Assembly: GCA_002068815.1 (NCBI GenBank)
Contig: MWAC01000110.1
Location: 1 to 17,884 of the forward strand
DNA from: Firmicutes bacterium ADurb.Bin467
GTDB lineage: Bacteria; Bacillota; Clostridia; Christensenellales; Aristaeellaceae
DNA: 17,884 nucleotides
Direction: 5' to 3'
Shown: positions 1 to 8,483 of the stretch, piece by piece
How positions within the stretch are numbered: position 1 is the stretch's first letter
How the letters are laid out: each line of letters starts with the position of its first letter
Notes under the pieces: generated by a model
Databases searched by the model: none
Told to the model about the DNA's origin: nothing
What the model saw: the letters and a program-made list of their open reading frames with translations, nothing else
Made by a program: the position numbers and the translations under genes

Positions 1-78
1 CCGGCGCGCGGAGATGCGAAAAACCGGCCGCTCTGAAAAAATTTAACAAACAAATTACCTCGGGAATTCGATTCACGT
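1..78. other. Upstream flank, no gene assignable
   Basis: This short stretch precedes the operon promoter. Two forward frames are open from the window edge and stop at TGA 34-36 and TAA 44-46, so the tail of an upstream gene could lie here, but the residues are too few to recognise. The segment turns AT-rich (AAAAAATTTAACAAACAAAT around 36-56), as is common just upstream of a strong promoter and reminiscent of an UP element. No RNA gene or terminator can be supported. Confidence 0.4.
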
Positions 79-107
79 TTGCATTGAAATGCTCCTTGGT
101 GTATAAT
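79..107 (+). promoter_or_regulatory. Sigma-A type promoter of the ribosomal operon
   Basis: A -35 box TTGCAT (79-84) is separated by exactly 17 bp from a consensus -10 box TATAAT (102-107). An A/T-rich tract lies upstream. Transcription would start about 112-116, giving a leader of roughly 315 nt before rpsJ. No comparably good promoter was seen inside the operon, so this is probably the main promoter for the following 16 kb. A 5+5 bp inverted repeat (GCATT-GA-AATGC, 81-92) overlaps the -35 box and spacer. Confidence 0.85.
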
Positions 108-112
108 AAACG

Positions 113-429
113 GGCTGCCCTGTGGGATAGCTATGCCAAAGGCGTGGTTTACGGGGTTTGGCAAGGGATGAAGCGAGAGGTTGCGGTGCCGCTTGCCGGC
201 GGAAATCGGGAATTCTCGCAGACCAGTCCGAGGTGATTTTGACGATTCTTCGAATCGACAAAATCAGTCCCCTTCGGGACGAATTTTTCTGAGGGAAAAT
301 TTCCTTGCGATCGGACGACGGAGTTTTCCGTCGAGCGCGCCGGTTTCGGAGAAAATCCGGGATCGGCGCAAAAAGAAAATAGCGCACGCCCGGCAACGTG
401 TGCATGAGTTCGACAGGAGGGTAAACTAC
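113..429 (+). promoter_or_regulatory. Long structured 5' leader of the S10 operon
   Basis: The region between the promoter and rpsJ has no convincing reading frame but many stems: GCCAAA/TTTGGC (135-140/157-162), GCGAGA/TCTCGC (173-178/214-219), a long hairpin 235-265 (7 bp, an A-A mismatch, 6 bp, TTC loop), GTCCC/GGGAC (267-271/276-280) followed by T5, CGACGGA/TCCGTCG (316-322/327-333), and a 14-bp stem with a GAAAA loop (337-369). Ribosomal operons of Bacillota are commonly controlled by r-protein-binding or attenuating leaders. Inference: an autoregulatory leader. The bound protein is unknown; L4 and S10 are the obvious candidates. Confidence 0.65.
267..288 (+). terminator. Possible attenuator hairpin in the S10 leader
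   Basis: A GC-rich 5-bp stem GTCCC-CTTC-GGGAC is followed three bases later by TTTTT (284-288), the layout of a weak intrinsic terminator. The T-run can alternatively pair with AAAATT at 296-301 (AATTTT 282-287). GTCCG at 226-230 can pair with CGGAC at 312-316, giving competing folds. The stem is short, so termination would be partial at best. Called from sequence only. Confidence 0.35.
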
Positions 430-738
430 ATGGCAAGCCAAAAGATCCGCATCAAGCTCAAGGCTTACGAGCACAGCGTCATCGACCAGTCCGCCCAGCG
501 CATCGTGGAGACGGTCAAGCGCACCGGCTCCCGCGTTTCGGGTCCGATCCCGCTCCCCACGGAGAAGGAGATCGTCACGATTCTGCGCTCGCCGCACAAG
601 CACAAGGACTCGCGCGAGCAGTTCGAAATGCGCACGCACAAGCGGCTGATCGACATTTTGCAGCCCACTCCCCGGACCGTCGACGCCCTGACCAAGCTCG
701 ACCTGCCGGCCGGCGTGGAAATCGAGATCAAGCTGTAA
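430..738 (+). CDS. rpsJ: 30S ribosomal protein S10
   Basis: This 102-residue protein is the full S10 (uS10) of the 30S head, also known as NusE, which joins the Nus antitermination complex in other bacteria. The family pattern is intact: [16 protein letters not shown] near the N-terminus, then a loop with [19 protein letters not shown] at about residues 54-72, and the conserved end VEIEIKL. Start chosen: ATG 430, preceded by AGGAGGG at 415-421 with an 8-nt spacer; the same frame continues upstream to 181 but only through the structured leader, and that extension has no S10 similarity. It is the first gene of the operon and lies 46 nt before rplC. Confidence 0.97.
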   Translation: MASQKIRIKLKAYEHSVIDQSAQRIVETVKRTGSRVSGPIPLPTEKEIVTILRSPHKHKDSREQFEMRTHKRLIDILQPTPRTVDALTKLDLPAGVEIEIKL

Positions 739-784
739 GAGCAGTAAGTCATGAGTTTTCGTATCACATGAAAGAGGTGCAACG

Positions 785-1426
785 ATGAAGAAGGCAATTC
801 TCGGCAAGAAGATCGGCATGACCCAGATTTTTCTCCCGGACGGGCGTCTGGTGCCGGTCACGGTCGTCGAGGCGGGCCCCTGCGTTGTGACGCAGGTCAA
901 GACCGCGAAAACCGACGGCTACGAAGCGGTTCAGGTAGGCTTCGGCGAGCTCTCCGAGCAGAGGGCGAAGAAGCTTATCAACAAGCCCGAGCTCGGTCAT
1001 TTTAAAAAGGCGGCGGTTGCTCCGACCCGCTATCTGCGCGAGTTCCGGTTTGAGGACGTGTCCGGCTACAATGTCGGCGACACGATCCGGTGCGATGTGT
1101 TCGAGGCGGGCGAGAAGGTCGACGCCGTCGGAACCAGCAAGGGCCGCGGCTTCACCGGCGTCATTCAGCGGTGGAACCAGCACACCGGCCCCATGGCCCA
1201 CGGCTCCAAGTACCACAGGGGCGTCGGCTCCCTGAGCGCGAACTCCGATCCGTCCCGCGTGTTCAAGAACAAGAAGATGGCCGGCCAGTACGGCGGCGAG
1301 CGCGTGACCATTCAGAACCTCGAGGTCGTCAAGGTCGATGCCGAGCGCAACCTGATTATGGTAAAGGGTGCGATCCCGGGCCCGAACGGCAGCCTCGTGA
1401 CGGTCCGCAACGCAGTCAAGGGTTAA
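785..1426 (+). CDS. rplC: 50S ribosomal protein L3
   Basis: L3 (uL3) binds 23S rRNA early in assembly and sends a loop toward the peptidyl transferase centre. The 213-residue length is normal. Visible hallmarks are the start [16 protein letters not shown], the [14 protein letters not shown] stretch (about residues 117-130), and [16 protein letters not shown] (170-185). The loop at about 144-162 reads [19 protein letters not shown]; the usual GSIGxxxxPGRVF pattern has serine in place of two of its glycines here, a mild deviation near the active centre. Start ATG 785 follows AGAGGTG. rplD begins 13 nt downstream. Confidence 0.97.
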   Translation: MKKAILGKKIGMTQIFLPDGRLVPVTVVEAGPCVVTQVKTAKTDGYEAVQVGFGELSEQRAKKLINKPELGHFKKAAVAPTRYLREFRFEDVSGYNVGDTIRCDVFEAGEKVDAVGTSKGRGFTGVIQRWNQHTGPMAHGSKYHRGVGSLSANSDPSRVFKNKKMAGQYGGERVTIQNLEVVKVDAERNLIMVKGAIPGPNGSLVTVRNAVKG

Positions 1427-1439
1427 GGAGGACGCAACA

Positions 1440-2066
1440 ATGCCTAACGTAAAGGTTTTTAACATGCAGGGCGCGCAGGTCGGCGAGATGGAACTCGCAG
1501 ACGACGTGTTCGGCGCCGAAGTGCACGTGAGCGCCATGCACACGGTCGTTCGCGCGATTTTGAACGCGAAGCGCCAGGGCACGCAGTCGGCCCGCACCCG
1601 CACGGAAGTCCGCGGCGGCGGCCGCAAGATCTATCGCCAGAAGGGCACCGGCAACGCGCGCCATCACGGCCGCCGCGCCCCCCAGTTCACCCACGGCGGC
1701 GTCGTATTCGCGCCGAAGCCCCGCAGCTACAGGGTCTGCGTTCCCAAGTCCATCCGCCGCCTCGCGATGAAGAGCGCGCTCACCTGCAAGGTCAACGACA
1801 ACGAGCTCGTCGTGCTCGATAAGCTCGAGCTTCAGGAAGCCAAGACGAAGCTCGTCGCGAAGATGCTCAAGGCGCTCGGCGCCGAGAAGAAGGCGCTGAT
1901 CGTCACCCGCGACCCGGAGAGCACGATCGTCCGCGCCGCGAACAACATCCCGAACGTCAAGGTTACCCACGTCGGAACCCTGAACGTCGTGGACATCTTG
2001 GACTGCGACAAGTTCATCATCGCCGAGGACGCCGTAAAACAGGTCGAGGAGGTGTACGCACAGTGA
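1440..2066 (+). CDS. rplD: 50S ribosomal protein L4
   Basis: L4 (uL4) is an early 23S-binding protein whose extended loop reaches the exit tunnel; in E. coli it also represses the S10 operon. The 208-residue protein has the normal globular fold signatures ([34 protein letters not shown]) and a full-length loop at about 58-96. The loop tip reads [16 protein letters not shown] (66-81): Asn72 stands where E. coli has Arg67, HHGR replaces the usual GS-containing turn, and Tyr65 replaces the usual Trp. These changes face the site where L22 has lost its own loop. AAGGAGG precedes the ATG, and the stop overlaps the rplW start (GTGA). Confidence 0.97.
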   Translation: MPNVKVFNMQGAQVGEMELADDVFGAEVHVSAMHTVVRAILNAKRQGTQSARTRTEVRGGGRKIYRQKGTGNARHHGRRAPQFTHGGVVFAPKPRSYRVCVPKSIRRLAMKSALTCKVNDNELVVLDKLELQEAKTKLVAKMLKALGAEKKALIVTRDPESTIVRAANNIPNVKVTHVGTLNVVDILDCDKFIIAEDAVKQVEEVYAQ

Positions 2067-2374
2067 AGAGCGCATTTGACATCATCATCCGCCCGGTCCT
2101 GACCGAAAAGTCCTACGACGCGATGGCCGAGAAGAAGTACACCTTCGAGGTCGCGATCAACGCGAACAAGACCGAGATCAAGAAGGCTGTCGAGTCTGCC
2201 TTCGAGGGCGTCAAGGTCGAGAGCGTCAACACGATGCGAATTCTTGGCAAGATCAAGCGCCAGGGCAAGACGCAGGGCCGCCGCCCCGAGCGCAAAAAGG
2301 CCATCGTGACGCTCAAGAAGGGCTCTAAGGGCATCGAGTTCTTCGAGGGCATGGCCGCGCCGGAAGAGGCGTAA
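2063..2374 (+). CDS. rplW: 50S ribosomal protein L23
   Basis: L23 (uL23) sits at the exit-tunnel mouth and docks trigger factor and SRP. The 103-residue protein carries the usual [15 protein letters not shown] start and the loop [19 protein letters not shown] (about 63-81), which is of ordinary length, so the tunnel-facing L23 segment is not shortened here. The start is a GTG overlapping the rplD TGA by 4 nt, with GGAGGTG at 2050-2056 as ribosome site, so translation is probably coupled to L4. An 81-nt gap follows. Confidence 0.97.
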   Translation: MKSAFDIIIRPVLTEKSYDAMAEKKYTFEVAINANKTEIKKAVESAFEGVKVESVNTMRILGKIKRQGKTQGRRPERKKAIVTLKKGSKGIEFFEGMAAPEEA

Positions 2375-2455
2375 AAATCCCCCGCGTCTCCGGACGCAGA
2401 CAATGGTTCGGCTCACCGATAAGCAGCCAATAAGCAGCGAAGGGGAGAAATCATT
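2375..2455 (+). other. Spacer rplW-rplB with a small hairpin
   Basis: This spacer is longer than most in the cluster. It holds a 5-bp hairpin GCGTC-TCCG-GACGC (2384-2397) without a T-run, and an 8-nt direct repeat TAAGCAGC (2420-2427 and 2431-2438). The rplB ribosome site is AAGGGGAG at about 2440-2447. No coding potential is seen. The hairpin may slow mRNA decay or do nothing. Confidence 0.4.
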
Positions 2456-3292
<837 letters not shown>

Positions 3293-3316
3293 CGCCTGAA
3301 AGGAGGCAAACCAACA

Positions 3317-3595
3317 ATGAGCAGATCGATCAAAAAGGGTCCGTATATTCAGGAGGCGCTTTTCAAGCGCATTCAGGACATGAACAAGAGCGGGGACAAG
3401 AAGGTTCTCAAAACCTGGTCCCGCGCCTCCACGATCTTCCCGGATTTCGTTGGCCATACGGTTGCCGTCCACGACGGGCGCAAGCACGTGCCGGTATACG
3501 TGACCGAGGACATGGTCGGGCACAAGTTCGGCGAATTCGCCCCCACGCGCACCTTCCGGGGACACGCCGGAGAGAAAGCATCGTCCCGCAAGTAA
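3317..3595 (+). CDS. rpsS: 30S ribosomal protein S19
   Basis: S19 (uS19) forms a complex with S13 in the 30S head near the A-site tRNA. The 92-residue protein begins [15 protein letters not shown] and has the family core [23 protein letters not shown] (internal [14 protein letters not shown]), then [15 protein letters not shown] at about 69-83. Length and motifs are normal. The ATG follows AAAGGAGG at about 3299-3306. It lies between rplB and rplV, as in most bacteria. Confidence 0.97.
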   Translation: MSRSIKKGPYIQEALFKRIQDMNKSGDKKVLKTWSRASTIFPDFVGHTVAVHDGRKHVPVYVTEDMVGHKFGEFAPTRTFRGHAGEKASSRK

Positions 3596-3615
3596 CGGAA
3601 GGAGAGAGAGAGATT

Positions 3616-3942
3616 ATGGCAACCCGTGTAAAGCAGAAGGCCGCCGCGCGCAAGGCAAATGCCGACAAGCGCCCGCACGCCAGCGCAAAGTACGTCCGCG
3701 TCTCGCCCCGCAAGGTCCAGATCGTGATCGATCTGATCCGCGGCAAGCAGGTGGACGACGCGCTCGCAATCCTCATGTATACGCCCAAGGCGGCCGCCCC
3801 GGTCGTTGAAAAGCTCCTCATCTCCGCGATCGCCAACGCCGAGAACAACCTGGAGATGGACCGCCAGAGCCTGTTCGTGGCCGAGGTGTTCGCCAAGAAG
3901 CACACCAGCCACATTACCATCGTGCTCGACCAGAAGAAGTGA
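3616..3942 (+). CDS. rplV: 50S ribosomal protein L22 lacking its tunnel beta-hairpin loop
   Basis: L22 (uL22) contacts all 23S domains and normally sends a long beta-hairpin into the exit tunnel, where it forms the constriction with L4 and the macrolide-sensitive wall. This 108-residue protein has the globular core: [20 protein letters not shown] (25-44), [27 protein letters not shown]. Strand LFVAEVFA (86-93) then joins directly [15 protein letters not shown] (94-108). The usual intervening ~21 residues (GPxxKRxxPRAxGRAxxI) are absent, and the KRTSH motif reads KHTSH. A basic N-terminal extension ([20 protein letters not shown]) restores normal length. The frame is intact with flanking spacing normal, so this looks like a real loop deletion, not a frameshift. 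Start ATG follows GGAAGGAGAG. Confidence 0.93.
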   Translation: MATRVKQKAAARKANADKRPHASAKYVRVSPRKVQIVIDLIRGKQVDDALAILMYTPKAAAPVVEKLLISAIANAENNLEMDRQSLFVAEVFAKKHTSHITIVLDQKK

Positions 3943-3955
3943 GGGAGGGAACAAA

Positions 3956-4645
3956 ATGGGTCAGAAAGTTAATCCCCACGGCGCACGCGTCGGTGTGATT
4001 CTTGACTGGAGCACCAAGTGGTACGCTGGGAAAAAGGATTTTTCCAATTACCTGATTGAGGACTACAAACTCCGCAAGATGTTGAAGGAGAAGCTTTTGC
4101 AGGCCGGCATCTCCCACATCGACATCCAGCGCACGAACACGAAGGTCCAGGTGACGATCTACACCGCGAAGCCCGGCATCGTCATCGGCCGCGGAGGAGC
4201 CGGCGCGGAGGCGGTCAAGAGCGACATCGCGAAGATGCTCGGAAAGCCGCTCTCGTCCGTGCAGCTGGACATCATGGAGATCAAGCACCCGGACACGAAC
4301 GCGCAGCTGGTCGCCGAGAACATCGCGCAGCAGCTCGAAAAGCGCATCTCGTTCCGCCGCGCGATGAAGCAGACGATCGGCCGCGCGATGAAGGCCGGCG
4401 CGAAGGGCATCAAGACGATGGTGGCCGGAAGACTCGGCGGCGCGGACATCGCCAGGAGCGAGGGCTACCACGAGGGCTCGATACCGCTGCAGACGCTGCG
4501 CGCGAACATCGACTACGGCTTCTGCGAGGCGAAGACCACCTACGGGCGCATCGGCGTCAAGGTGTGGATCTACAAGGGACAGGTGCTTCCCAAGGCCCGC
4601 AAGTCCCAGCCCAACCAGCCAAAGAGAACGGAAGGAGGGAAATAA
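3956..4645 (+). CDS. rpsC: 30S ribosomal protein S3
   Basis: S3 (uS3) lies at the mRNA entry channel of the 30S subunit and contributes to helicase activity. The 229-residue protein begins [14 protein letters not shown], carries a type II KH domain with the GxxG-containing [15 protein letters not shown] (about 74-88), and the C-terminal domain motif [14 protein letters not shown] followed by LPKARKS near the end. Length is normal. Start ATG 3956 follows GGGAGGGAAC just after the rplV stop; the frame extends upstream to 3806 only as overlap with rplV. Spacing to rplP is 3 nt. Confidence 0.97.
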   Translation: MGQKVNPHGARVGVILDWSTKWYAGKKDFSNYLIEDYKLRKMLKEKLLQAGISHIDIQRTNTKVQVTIYTAKPGIVIGRGGAGAEAVKSDIAKMLGKPLSSVQLDIMEIKHPDTNAQLVAENIAQQLEKRISFRRAMKQTIGRAMKAGAKGIKTMVAGRLGGADIARSEGYHEGSIPLQTLRANIDYGFCEAKTTYGRIGVKVWIYKGQVLPKARKSQPNQPKRTEGGK

Positions 4646-4648
4646 GTC

Positions 4649-5086
4649 ATGCTGATGCCCAAGAGAGTGAAGCACCGCAAGACCATGCGCGGTCGTATGA
4701 AGGGCAAGGCCCAGCGCGGCAATTTCCTGGCCTATGGCGAATACGGAATCGTGGCCACCGAGCCCGGCTGGATCACGTCGAACCAGATCGAGGCGGCCCG
4801 CCAGGCCATGACCCGCCGCACCAAGCGCGGCGGCCAGGTCTGGATCAAGATCTTCCCCGACAAGCCCGTGACCGCGAAGCCCGCCGAGACCCGCATGGGC
4901 TCCGGCAAGGGCGCGCCGGAATACTGGGTGGCGGTGGTCAAGCCCGGCCGCGTGCTGTTTGAGATGGGCGGCATCACCGAGGACCTGGCGCGCGAGGCGC
5001 TCCGCCTTGCCGCGCACAAGCTGCCGATCCAGACGAAGTTCATCAAGAAGGAAACCGAAACCCAGAATGGTGGTGAAGAGCAGTGA
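4649..5086 (+). CDS. rplP: 50S ribosomal protein L16
   Basis: L16 (uL16) organises the A-site region of the 50S subunit and is a late assembly protein. The 145-residue protein starts [19 protein letters not shown] and includes [20 protein letters not shown] (about 38-57), [18 protein letters not shown], and [18 protein letters not shown] (around 88-105). All core motifs and the length match the family. An AAGGAGGG site ends about 9 nt before ATG 4649; a second ATG two codons later is less well placed. The stop overlaps the rpmC GTG start by 4 nt. Confidence 0.97.
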   Translation: MLMPKRVKHRKTMRGRMKGKAQRGNFLAYGEYGIVATEPGWITSNQIEAARQAMTRRTKRGGQVWIKIFPDKPVTAKPAETRMGSGKGAPEYWVAVVKPGRVLFEMGGITEDLAREALRLAAHKLPIQTKFIKKETETQNGGEEQ

Positions 5087-5295
5087 AAACCAAGGAACAG
5101 ATGAAGGCGCTCAACCAGAAGACCCTGGCCGAGCTCGACACCGACCTGAAGGACAAAAAGAGCGAGCTCTTCAACCTGCGCTTCCAGCTGGCGACCGGAC
5201 AGCTCCAAAACACCTCGGCGCTCAAGCAGTGCAAGAAGGATATTGCCCGTGTCCGGACCATCATCCGCCAGCGCGAGCTGGCCCAAAAGGCGTAA
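5083..5295 (+). CDS. rpmC: 50S ribosomal protein L29
   Basis: L29 (uL29) is a small helical protein beside L23 at the tunnel exit. The 70-residue product has the two-helix pattern, with [20 protein letters not shown] (about 28-47) as the family signature and [13 protein letters not shown] at the end. It starts with GTG inside the rplP stop (GTGA), consistent with translational coupling; the same arrangement is used for rplD-rplW. rpsQ follows after 21 nt. Confidence 0.96.
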   Translation: MKTKEQMKALNQKTLAELDTDLKDKKSELFNLRFQLATGQLQNTSALKQCKKDIARVRTIIRQRELAQKA

Positions 5296-5316
5296 CGCGA
5301 AAGGAGGCAGCAGAAA

Positions 5317-5577
5317 ATGGCCGAAGCAAGAGGCAACCGCAAGACCCGCACCGGCGTTGTGGTCTCCGACAAGATGGACAAGACCATCGTGGTCGAAATC
5401 CGCACGCGCGTTAAGCACCCGCTTTACGGAAAGACCCTCAACCGCACGACCAAGCTCAAGGCGCACGACGAGGACAACGCGTGCGGCGTCGGCGACACCG
5501 TGCTCGTCATGGAGACCCGCCCGCTCTCGAAGGATAAGCGTTGGCGCTTGGTCGAGATCATCGAAAAGGCGAAGTAA
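5317..5577 (+). CDS. rpsQ: 30S ribosomal protein S17
   Basis: S17 (uS17) is an early-binding OB-fold protein of the 30S body. The 86 residues include [20 protein letters not shown] (about 7-26; core [14 protein letters not shown]), [20 protein letters not shown], and the closing [16 protein letters not shown]. Length and motifs are normal. The ATG follows AAAGGAGG. It is the last gene of the classical S10 set; only 27 nt separate it from rplN, and no terminator or promoter is evident there, so transcription probably continues into the spc genes. Confidence 0.97.
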   Translation: MAEARGNRKTRTGVVVSDKMDKTIVVEIRTRVKHPLYGKTLNRTTKLKAHDEDNACGVGDTVLVMETRPLSKDKRWRLVEIIEKAK

Positions 5578-5604
5578 CCGATACTGGCAAGGAGGAAAGC
5601 GACA

Positions 5605-5973
<369 letters not shown>

Positions 5974-5989
5974 GGGAGGACGCGAGCAA

Positions 5990-6328
5990 ATGAGCAACAT
6001 GCATGTCAAGTCCGGCGACACCGTCATCGTGATCTCCGGAACGGATCAGGGCCGAAAGGGCAAGGTCCAGAAGGCCTTCCCCGAGACGAACAGGGTCATC
6101 GTCGAGGGCGTGAAGATGGTCAAGCGCCATCAGAAGCCGCGCGGCGAGGGGATGCCCGGCGGCATCGTCGACAAGGAAGCGGCGATCTCGGCCAGCAAGG
6201 TCATGATCGTCTGCCCCAAGTGCGGCAAGCCCACGCGCGTCGGGCACAAGTTCACCGAAGGCGACGGCAAGCTCTCCCGGCGCAAGGTTCGCATCTGCAA
6301 GAAGTGCGGCGCGAGCCTTGGCAACTGA
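5990..6328 (+). CDS. rplX: 50S ribosomal protein L24, zinc-ribbon form
   Basis: L24 (uL24) initiates 50S assembly and lies at the tunnel exit. The 112-residue protein has the N-terminal KOW segment ([18 protein letters not shown], about 9-26) and [10 protein letters not shown] in the middle. The C-terminal half carries a CxxC...CxxC zinc ribbon (Cys75, Cys78, Cys103, Cys106), as in many Bacillota L24 proteins. Together with S14, S4 and L36 it makes this ribosome rich in zinc sites. GGGAGG precedes the ATG; rplE follows. Confidence 0.96.
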   Translation: MSNMHVKSGDTVIVISGTDQGRKGKVQKAFPETNRVIVEGVKMVKRHQKPRGEGMPGGIVDKEAAISASKVMIVCPKCGKPTRVGHKFTEGDGKLSRRKVRICKKCGASLGN

Positions 6329-6347
6329 AATAAGGAGGATATTCGCT

Positions 6348-6890
6348 GTGGCCAGATTAAAGGATAAATACCGCCAGGAAGTCGTCCCGGCGCTTACGGA
6401 ACGCTTCGGCTACCGCAACATCATGGAGGTCCCCAAGCTCGAAAAGGTCGTCATCAACATGGGCCTGGGCGACTGCAAGGACAACTCCAAGGCGCTCGAG
6501 CTGGCGGTCACCGAGCTTGCGACCATCTCCGGTCAGAAGCCGATGGTGACCAAGGCCAAGAAGTCCATCGCGAACTTCAAGCTGCGCGCGGGCATGAACG
6601 TCGGCGCGAAGGTGACGCTTCGCGGCGACCGGATGTACGAATTCACCGACAAGCTCCTTAGCATCGTCCTGCCCCGTGTGCGCGACTTCCGCGGCGTGAG
6701 CCAGAAGGCGTTCGACGGGCGCGGCAACTACTCGCTGGGCGTGCGCGAGCAGCTGATCTTCCCCGAGATCGAATACGACAAGGTGGACAAGATCCGCGGC
6801 ATGGAGATGATTTTCGTCACCACCGCCAAGACCGACGAGGAAGCCAGGGAACTGCTCCGACTGCTCGGAATGCCGTTCCAGCAGGCATGA
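6348..6890 (+). CDS. rplE: 50S ribosomal protein L5
   Basis: L5 (uL5) binds 5S rRNA and contacts the P-site tRNA. Starting at GTG 6348 the product is 180 residues, the usual length, beginning [16 protein letters not shown]. Family motifs are [18 protein letters not shown] (about 33-50), [19 protein letters not shown] (62-80), [11 protein letters not shown] and [16 protein letters not shown] (131-146). An in-frame TTG at 6318 is less likely, because the AAGGAGG site at 6332-6338 sits 9 nt before the GTG and the extra residues are unlike any L5. Confidence 0.96.
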   Translation: MARLKDKYRQEVVPALTERFGYRNIMEVPKLEKVVINMGLGDCKDNSKALELAVTELATISGQKPMVTKAKKSIANFKLRAGMNVGAKVTLRGDRMYEFTDKLLSIVLPRVRDFRGVSQKAFDGRGNYSLGVREQLIFPEIEYDKVDKIRGMEMIFVTTAKTDEEARELLRLLGMPFQQA

Positions 6891-6909
6891 TTGAAGGAGG
6901 AAATTCAGC

Positions 6910-7095
6910 GTGGCTAAGACAAGCATGAAGGTTAAGCAGCAGAGGACGCCGAAGTTCTCCACCCGCGCCTACACCCGCTGCCGCATCTGCGGAAGGCCGC
7001 ACGCGGTTCTCCGCAAGTACGGCGTGTGCCGCATCTGCTTCCGCGAATTGGCCTACAAGGGCCAGATTCCGGGAGTGCGCAAGGCCAGCTGGTAA
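6910..7095 (+). CDS. rpsN: 30S ribosomal protein S14 type Z (zinc-binding)
   Basis: The short, 61-residue zinc form of S14 (uS14, also named rpsZ), a late-assembling 30S head protein. It has the diagnostic CxxC-x12-CxxC arrangement (Cys24, Cys27, Cys40, Cys43) in [20 protein letters not shown], and the conserved tail [11 protein letters not shown]. Start is GTG with AAGGAGG upstream. No zinc-free paralogue is present in this window; whether one exists elsewhere for zinc starvation cannot be seen. Confidence 0.97.
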   Translation: MAKTSMKVKQQRTPKFSTRAYTRCRICGRPHAVLRKYGVCRICFRELAYKGQIPGVRKASW

Positions 7096-7124
7096 ACTGG
7101 GCAAACACGGAAGGAGGTTATCAA

Positions 7125-7523
7125 ATGCTCGTGAACGATCCCATCGCGGATATGCTGACCAGAATCCGCAATGCCCTGGTTGCCAGACATGACGCCGTGA
7201 CGATGCCTGCCTCAAACATGAAAAAGGACATCGCCAAGATTCTTCTGGACGAGGGCTATGTGAAGTCCGTCGACTTCATCGAGGACGGCCTGCAGGGCCA
7301 GATCAAGATCGCCCTCAAGTATGTGCAGGGCAAGGATTCCGTCATCAAGGGACTCAAGCGCATCTCCAAGCCCGGACTGCGCGTGTACGCCAGGAATGAC
7401 GAGATTCCGAGGGTGCTGGGCGGCCTCGGAATCGCGATCATCTCGACGTCCAAGGGCGTGATGTCCGACAAGGCGGCGCGCCTGTCGGGCGTCGGCGGCG
7501 AAGTCCTGGCCTACATCTGGTAA
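7125..7523 (+). CDS. rpsH: 30S ribosomal protein S8
   Basis: S8 (uS8) nucleates the central domain of 16S rRNA and in E. coli represses the spc operon by binding near rplE. The 132-residue protein has the N-terminal [39 protein letters not shown] (about 75-94), the RNA-binding loop [18 protein letters not shown] and the end VLAYIW. ATG 7125 is preceded by AAGGAGGTTA, a very strong ribosome site. The frame is open upstream, but that extension only overlaps rpsN. rplF follows after 15 nt. Confidence 0.97.
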   Translation: MLVNDPIADMLTRIRNALVARHDAVTMPASNMKKDIAKILLDEGYVKSVDFIEDGLQGQIKIALKYVQGKDSVIKGLKRISKPGLRVYARNDEIPRVLGGLGIAIISTSKGVMSDKAARLSGVGGEVLAYIW

Positions 7524-7538
7524 TGGAGGTGCAATAGA

Positions 7539-8078
7539 ATGTCTCGTATCGGCAAACTTCCGATTCCGGTTCCCGCCGGCGTCACCGTTGCGATCGACGA
7601 GGACAACCTCGTCACCGTAAAGGGCCCGAAGGGCACGTTGAGTCAGAAGGTCAACAGGGATATCACCGTCTCTTTCGAGGACTCCGTCCTCCACGTATCG
7701 CGGCCCACCGACTCGAAGCCGCACAAGGCGATGCACGGCCTGTACCGCTCGCTCCTGAGCAACATGGTCACGGGCGTCACGAAGGGCTTCGAGAAGGTGC
7801 TTTTGATGGAGGGCGTCGGCTACCGCGCGCAGGTCGCGGGGGATAAGCTGACGCTGAACGTCGGCTACTCGCACCCGATCGTGTTCGACGCGCCGGAATC
7901 CATCCACTTCGAGGCGCCCGCGCCGACGCGCATCGTCGTCAAGGGCATCGACAAGCAGGTCGTCGGCGCCATCGCCGCCGACATCCGCGCGACCCGCAAG
8001 CCCGAGCCGTACCTGGGCAAGGGCATCCGCTATGAGAACGAAAAGATCCGCCGCAAGGAAGGCAAAACCGGAAAGTAA
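7539..8078 (+). CDS. rplF: 50S ribosomal protein L6
   Basis: L6 (uL6) lies near the sarcin-ricin loop and the factor-binding site. The 179-residue product starts MSRIGKLPIPVPAGVTV and contains the two homologous L6 domains; family hallmarks include VKGPKGTLSQ (about 28-37), GVGYRAQVAGDKLTLNVGYSH (91-111; core GVGYRAQV) and KPEPYLGKGIRYENEKIRRK near the C-terminus. Length is standard. The ribosome site is TGGAGGTG. It is followed by rplR after 19 nt. Confidence 0.97.
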   Translation: MSRIGKLPIPVPAGVTVAIDEDNLVTVKGPKGTLSQKVNRDITVSFEDSVLHVSRPTDSKPHKAMHGLYRSLLSNMVTGVTKGFEKVLLMEGVGYRAQVAGDKLTLNVGYSHPIVFDAPESIHFEAPAPTRIVVKGIDKQVVGAIAADIRATRKPEPYLGKGIRYENEKIRRKEGKTGK

Positions 8079-8097
8079 GAAAGGGAGGTAACCGCAA

Positions 8098-8466
8098 ATG
8101 TTTAACAAGCGTGATCGCAACGAAGTGCGTTTGATCCGCCACGAGCGCGTGCGCAAAAAGATCAGCGGGACACCCGCTTGCCCCCGGTTGTGCGTCTATC
8201 GGAGCCTGAACCACATCTACGCCCAGATCATCGACGACGTCGCCGGGAACACCCTGGTCGCGGCGTCCACCGTCGAGGGCGAGATCCAGTCGCAGGTGGC
8301 CGAGCTCGACAAGAAGGGCGCGAGCAAGGTCGTGGGCAAGGTCGTCGCCGAGCGCGCGCTTTCCAAGGGTATCAAGCAGGTGGTCTTTGACCGCGGCGGA
8401 TACATCTACACCGGCCGCGTGGCCGAGTTGGCAGCCGGCGCTCGCGAGGGCGGTCTGGACTTCTAA
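8098..8466 (+). CDS. rplR: 50S ribosomal protein L18
   Basis: L18 (uL18) binds 5S rRNA with L5 in the central protuberance. The 122-residue product has the basic N-terminus and [19 protein letters not shown] (about 29-47), then [30 protein letters not shown] (81-100) and the closing GAREGGLDF. Motifs and length fit the family. The start ATG follows AGGGAGGTAA. The stop is 17 nt before rpsE. Confidence 0.96.
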   Translation: MFNKRDRNEVRLIRHERVRKKISGTPACPRLCVYRSLNHIYAQIIDDVAGNTLVAASTVEGEIQSQVAELDKKGASKVVGKVVAERALSKGIKQVVFDRGGYIYTGRVAELAAGAREGGLDF

Positions 8467-8483
8467 GAAGGAGGGAACGCGTA

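Noticed and set aside
60..216. TCGGGAATTC present twice (about 60-69 and 207-216)
   Set aside because: A 10-nt repeat with no symmetry to the promoter or stems; not enough to call a site.
133..236. Two tiny overlapping reading frames in the S10 leader (ATG 133 to TGA 171; ATG 168 to TGA 236), a possible leader peptide pair
   Set aside because: Neither has a well-spaced ribosome site, the products (12 and 22 residues) show no codon run suggesting attenuation, and both overlap stable stems. Probably chance.
2420..2438. TAAGCAGC direct repeat before rplB
   Set aside because: Only two copies of 8 nt, no insertion or attachment features; compatible with chance.
3616..3942. rplV as a pseudogene or frameshifted gene
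   Set aside because: The frame runs from a good start to the proper TSHITIVL terminus and the missing piece is an exact structural unit, so an in-frame loop deletion explains it better.
6318..6347. Upstream TTG start adding ten residues to L5
   Set aside because: The AAGGAGG site falls inside that extension, and the GTG at 6348 gives the standard L5 N-terminus.
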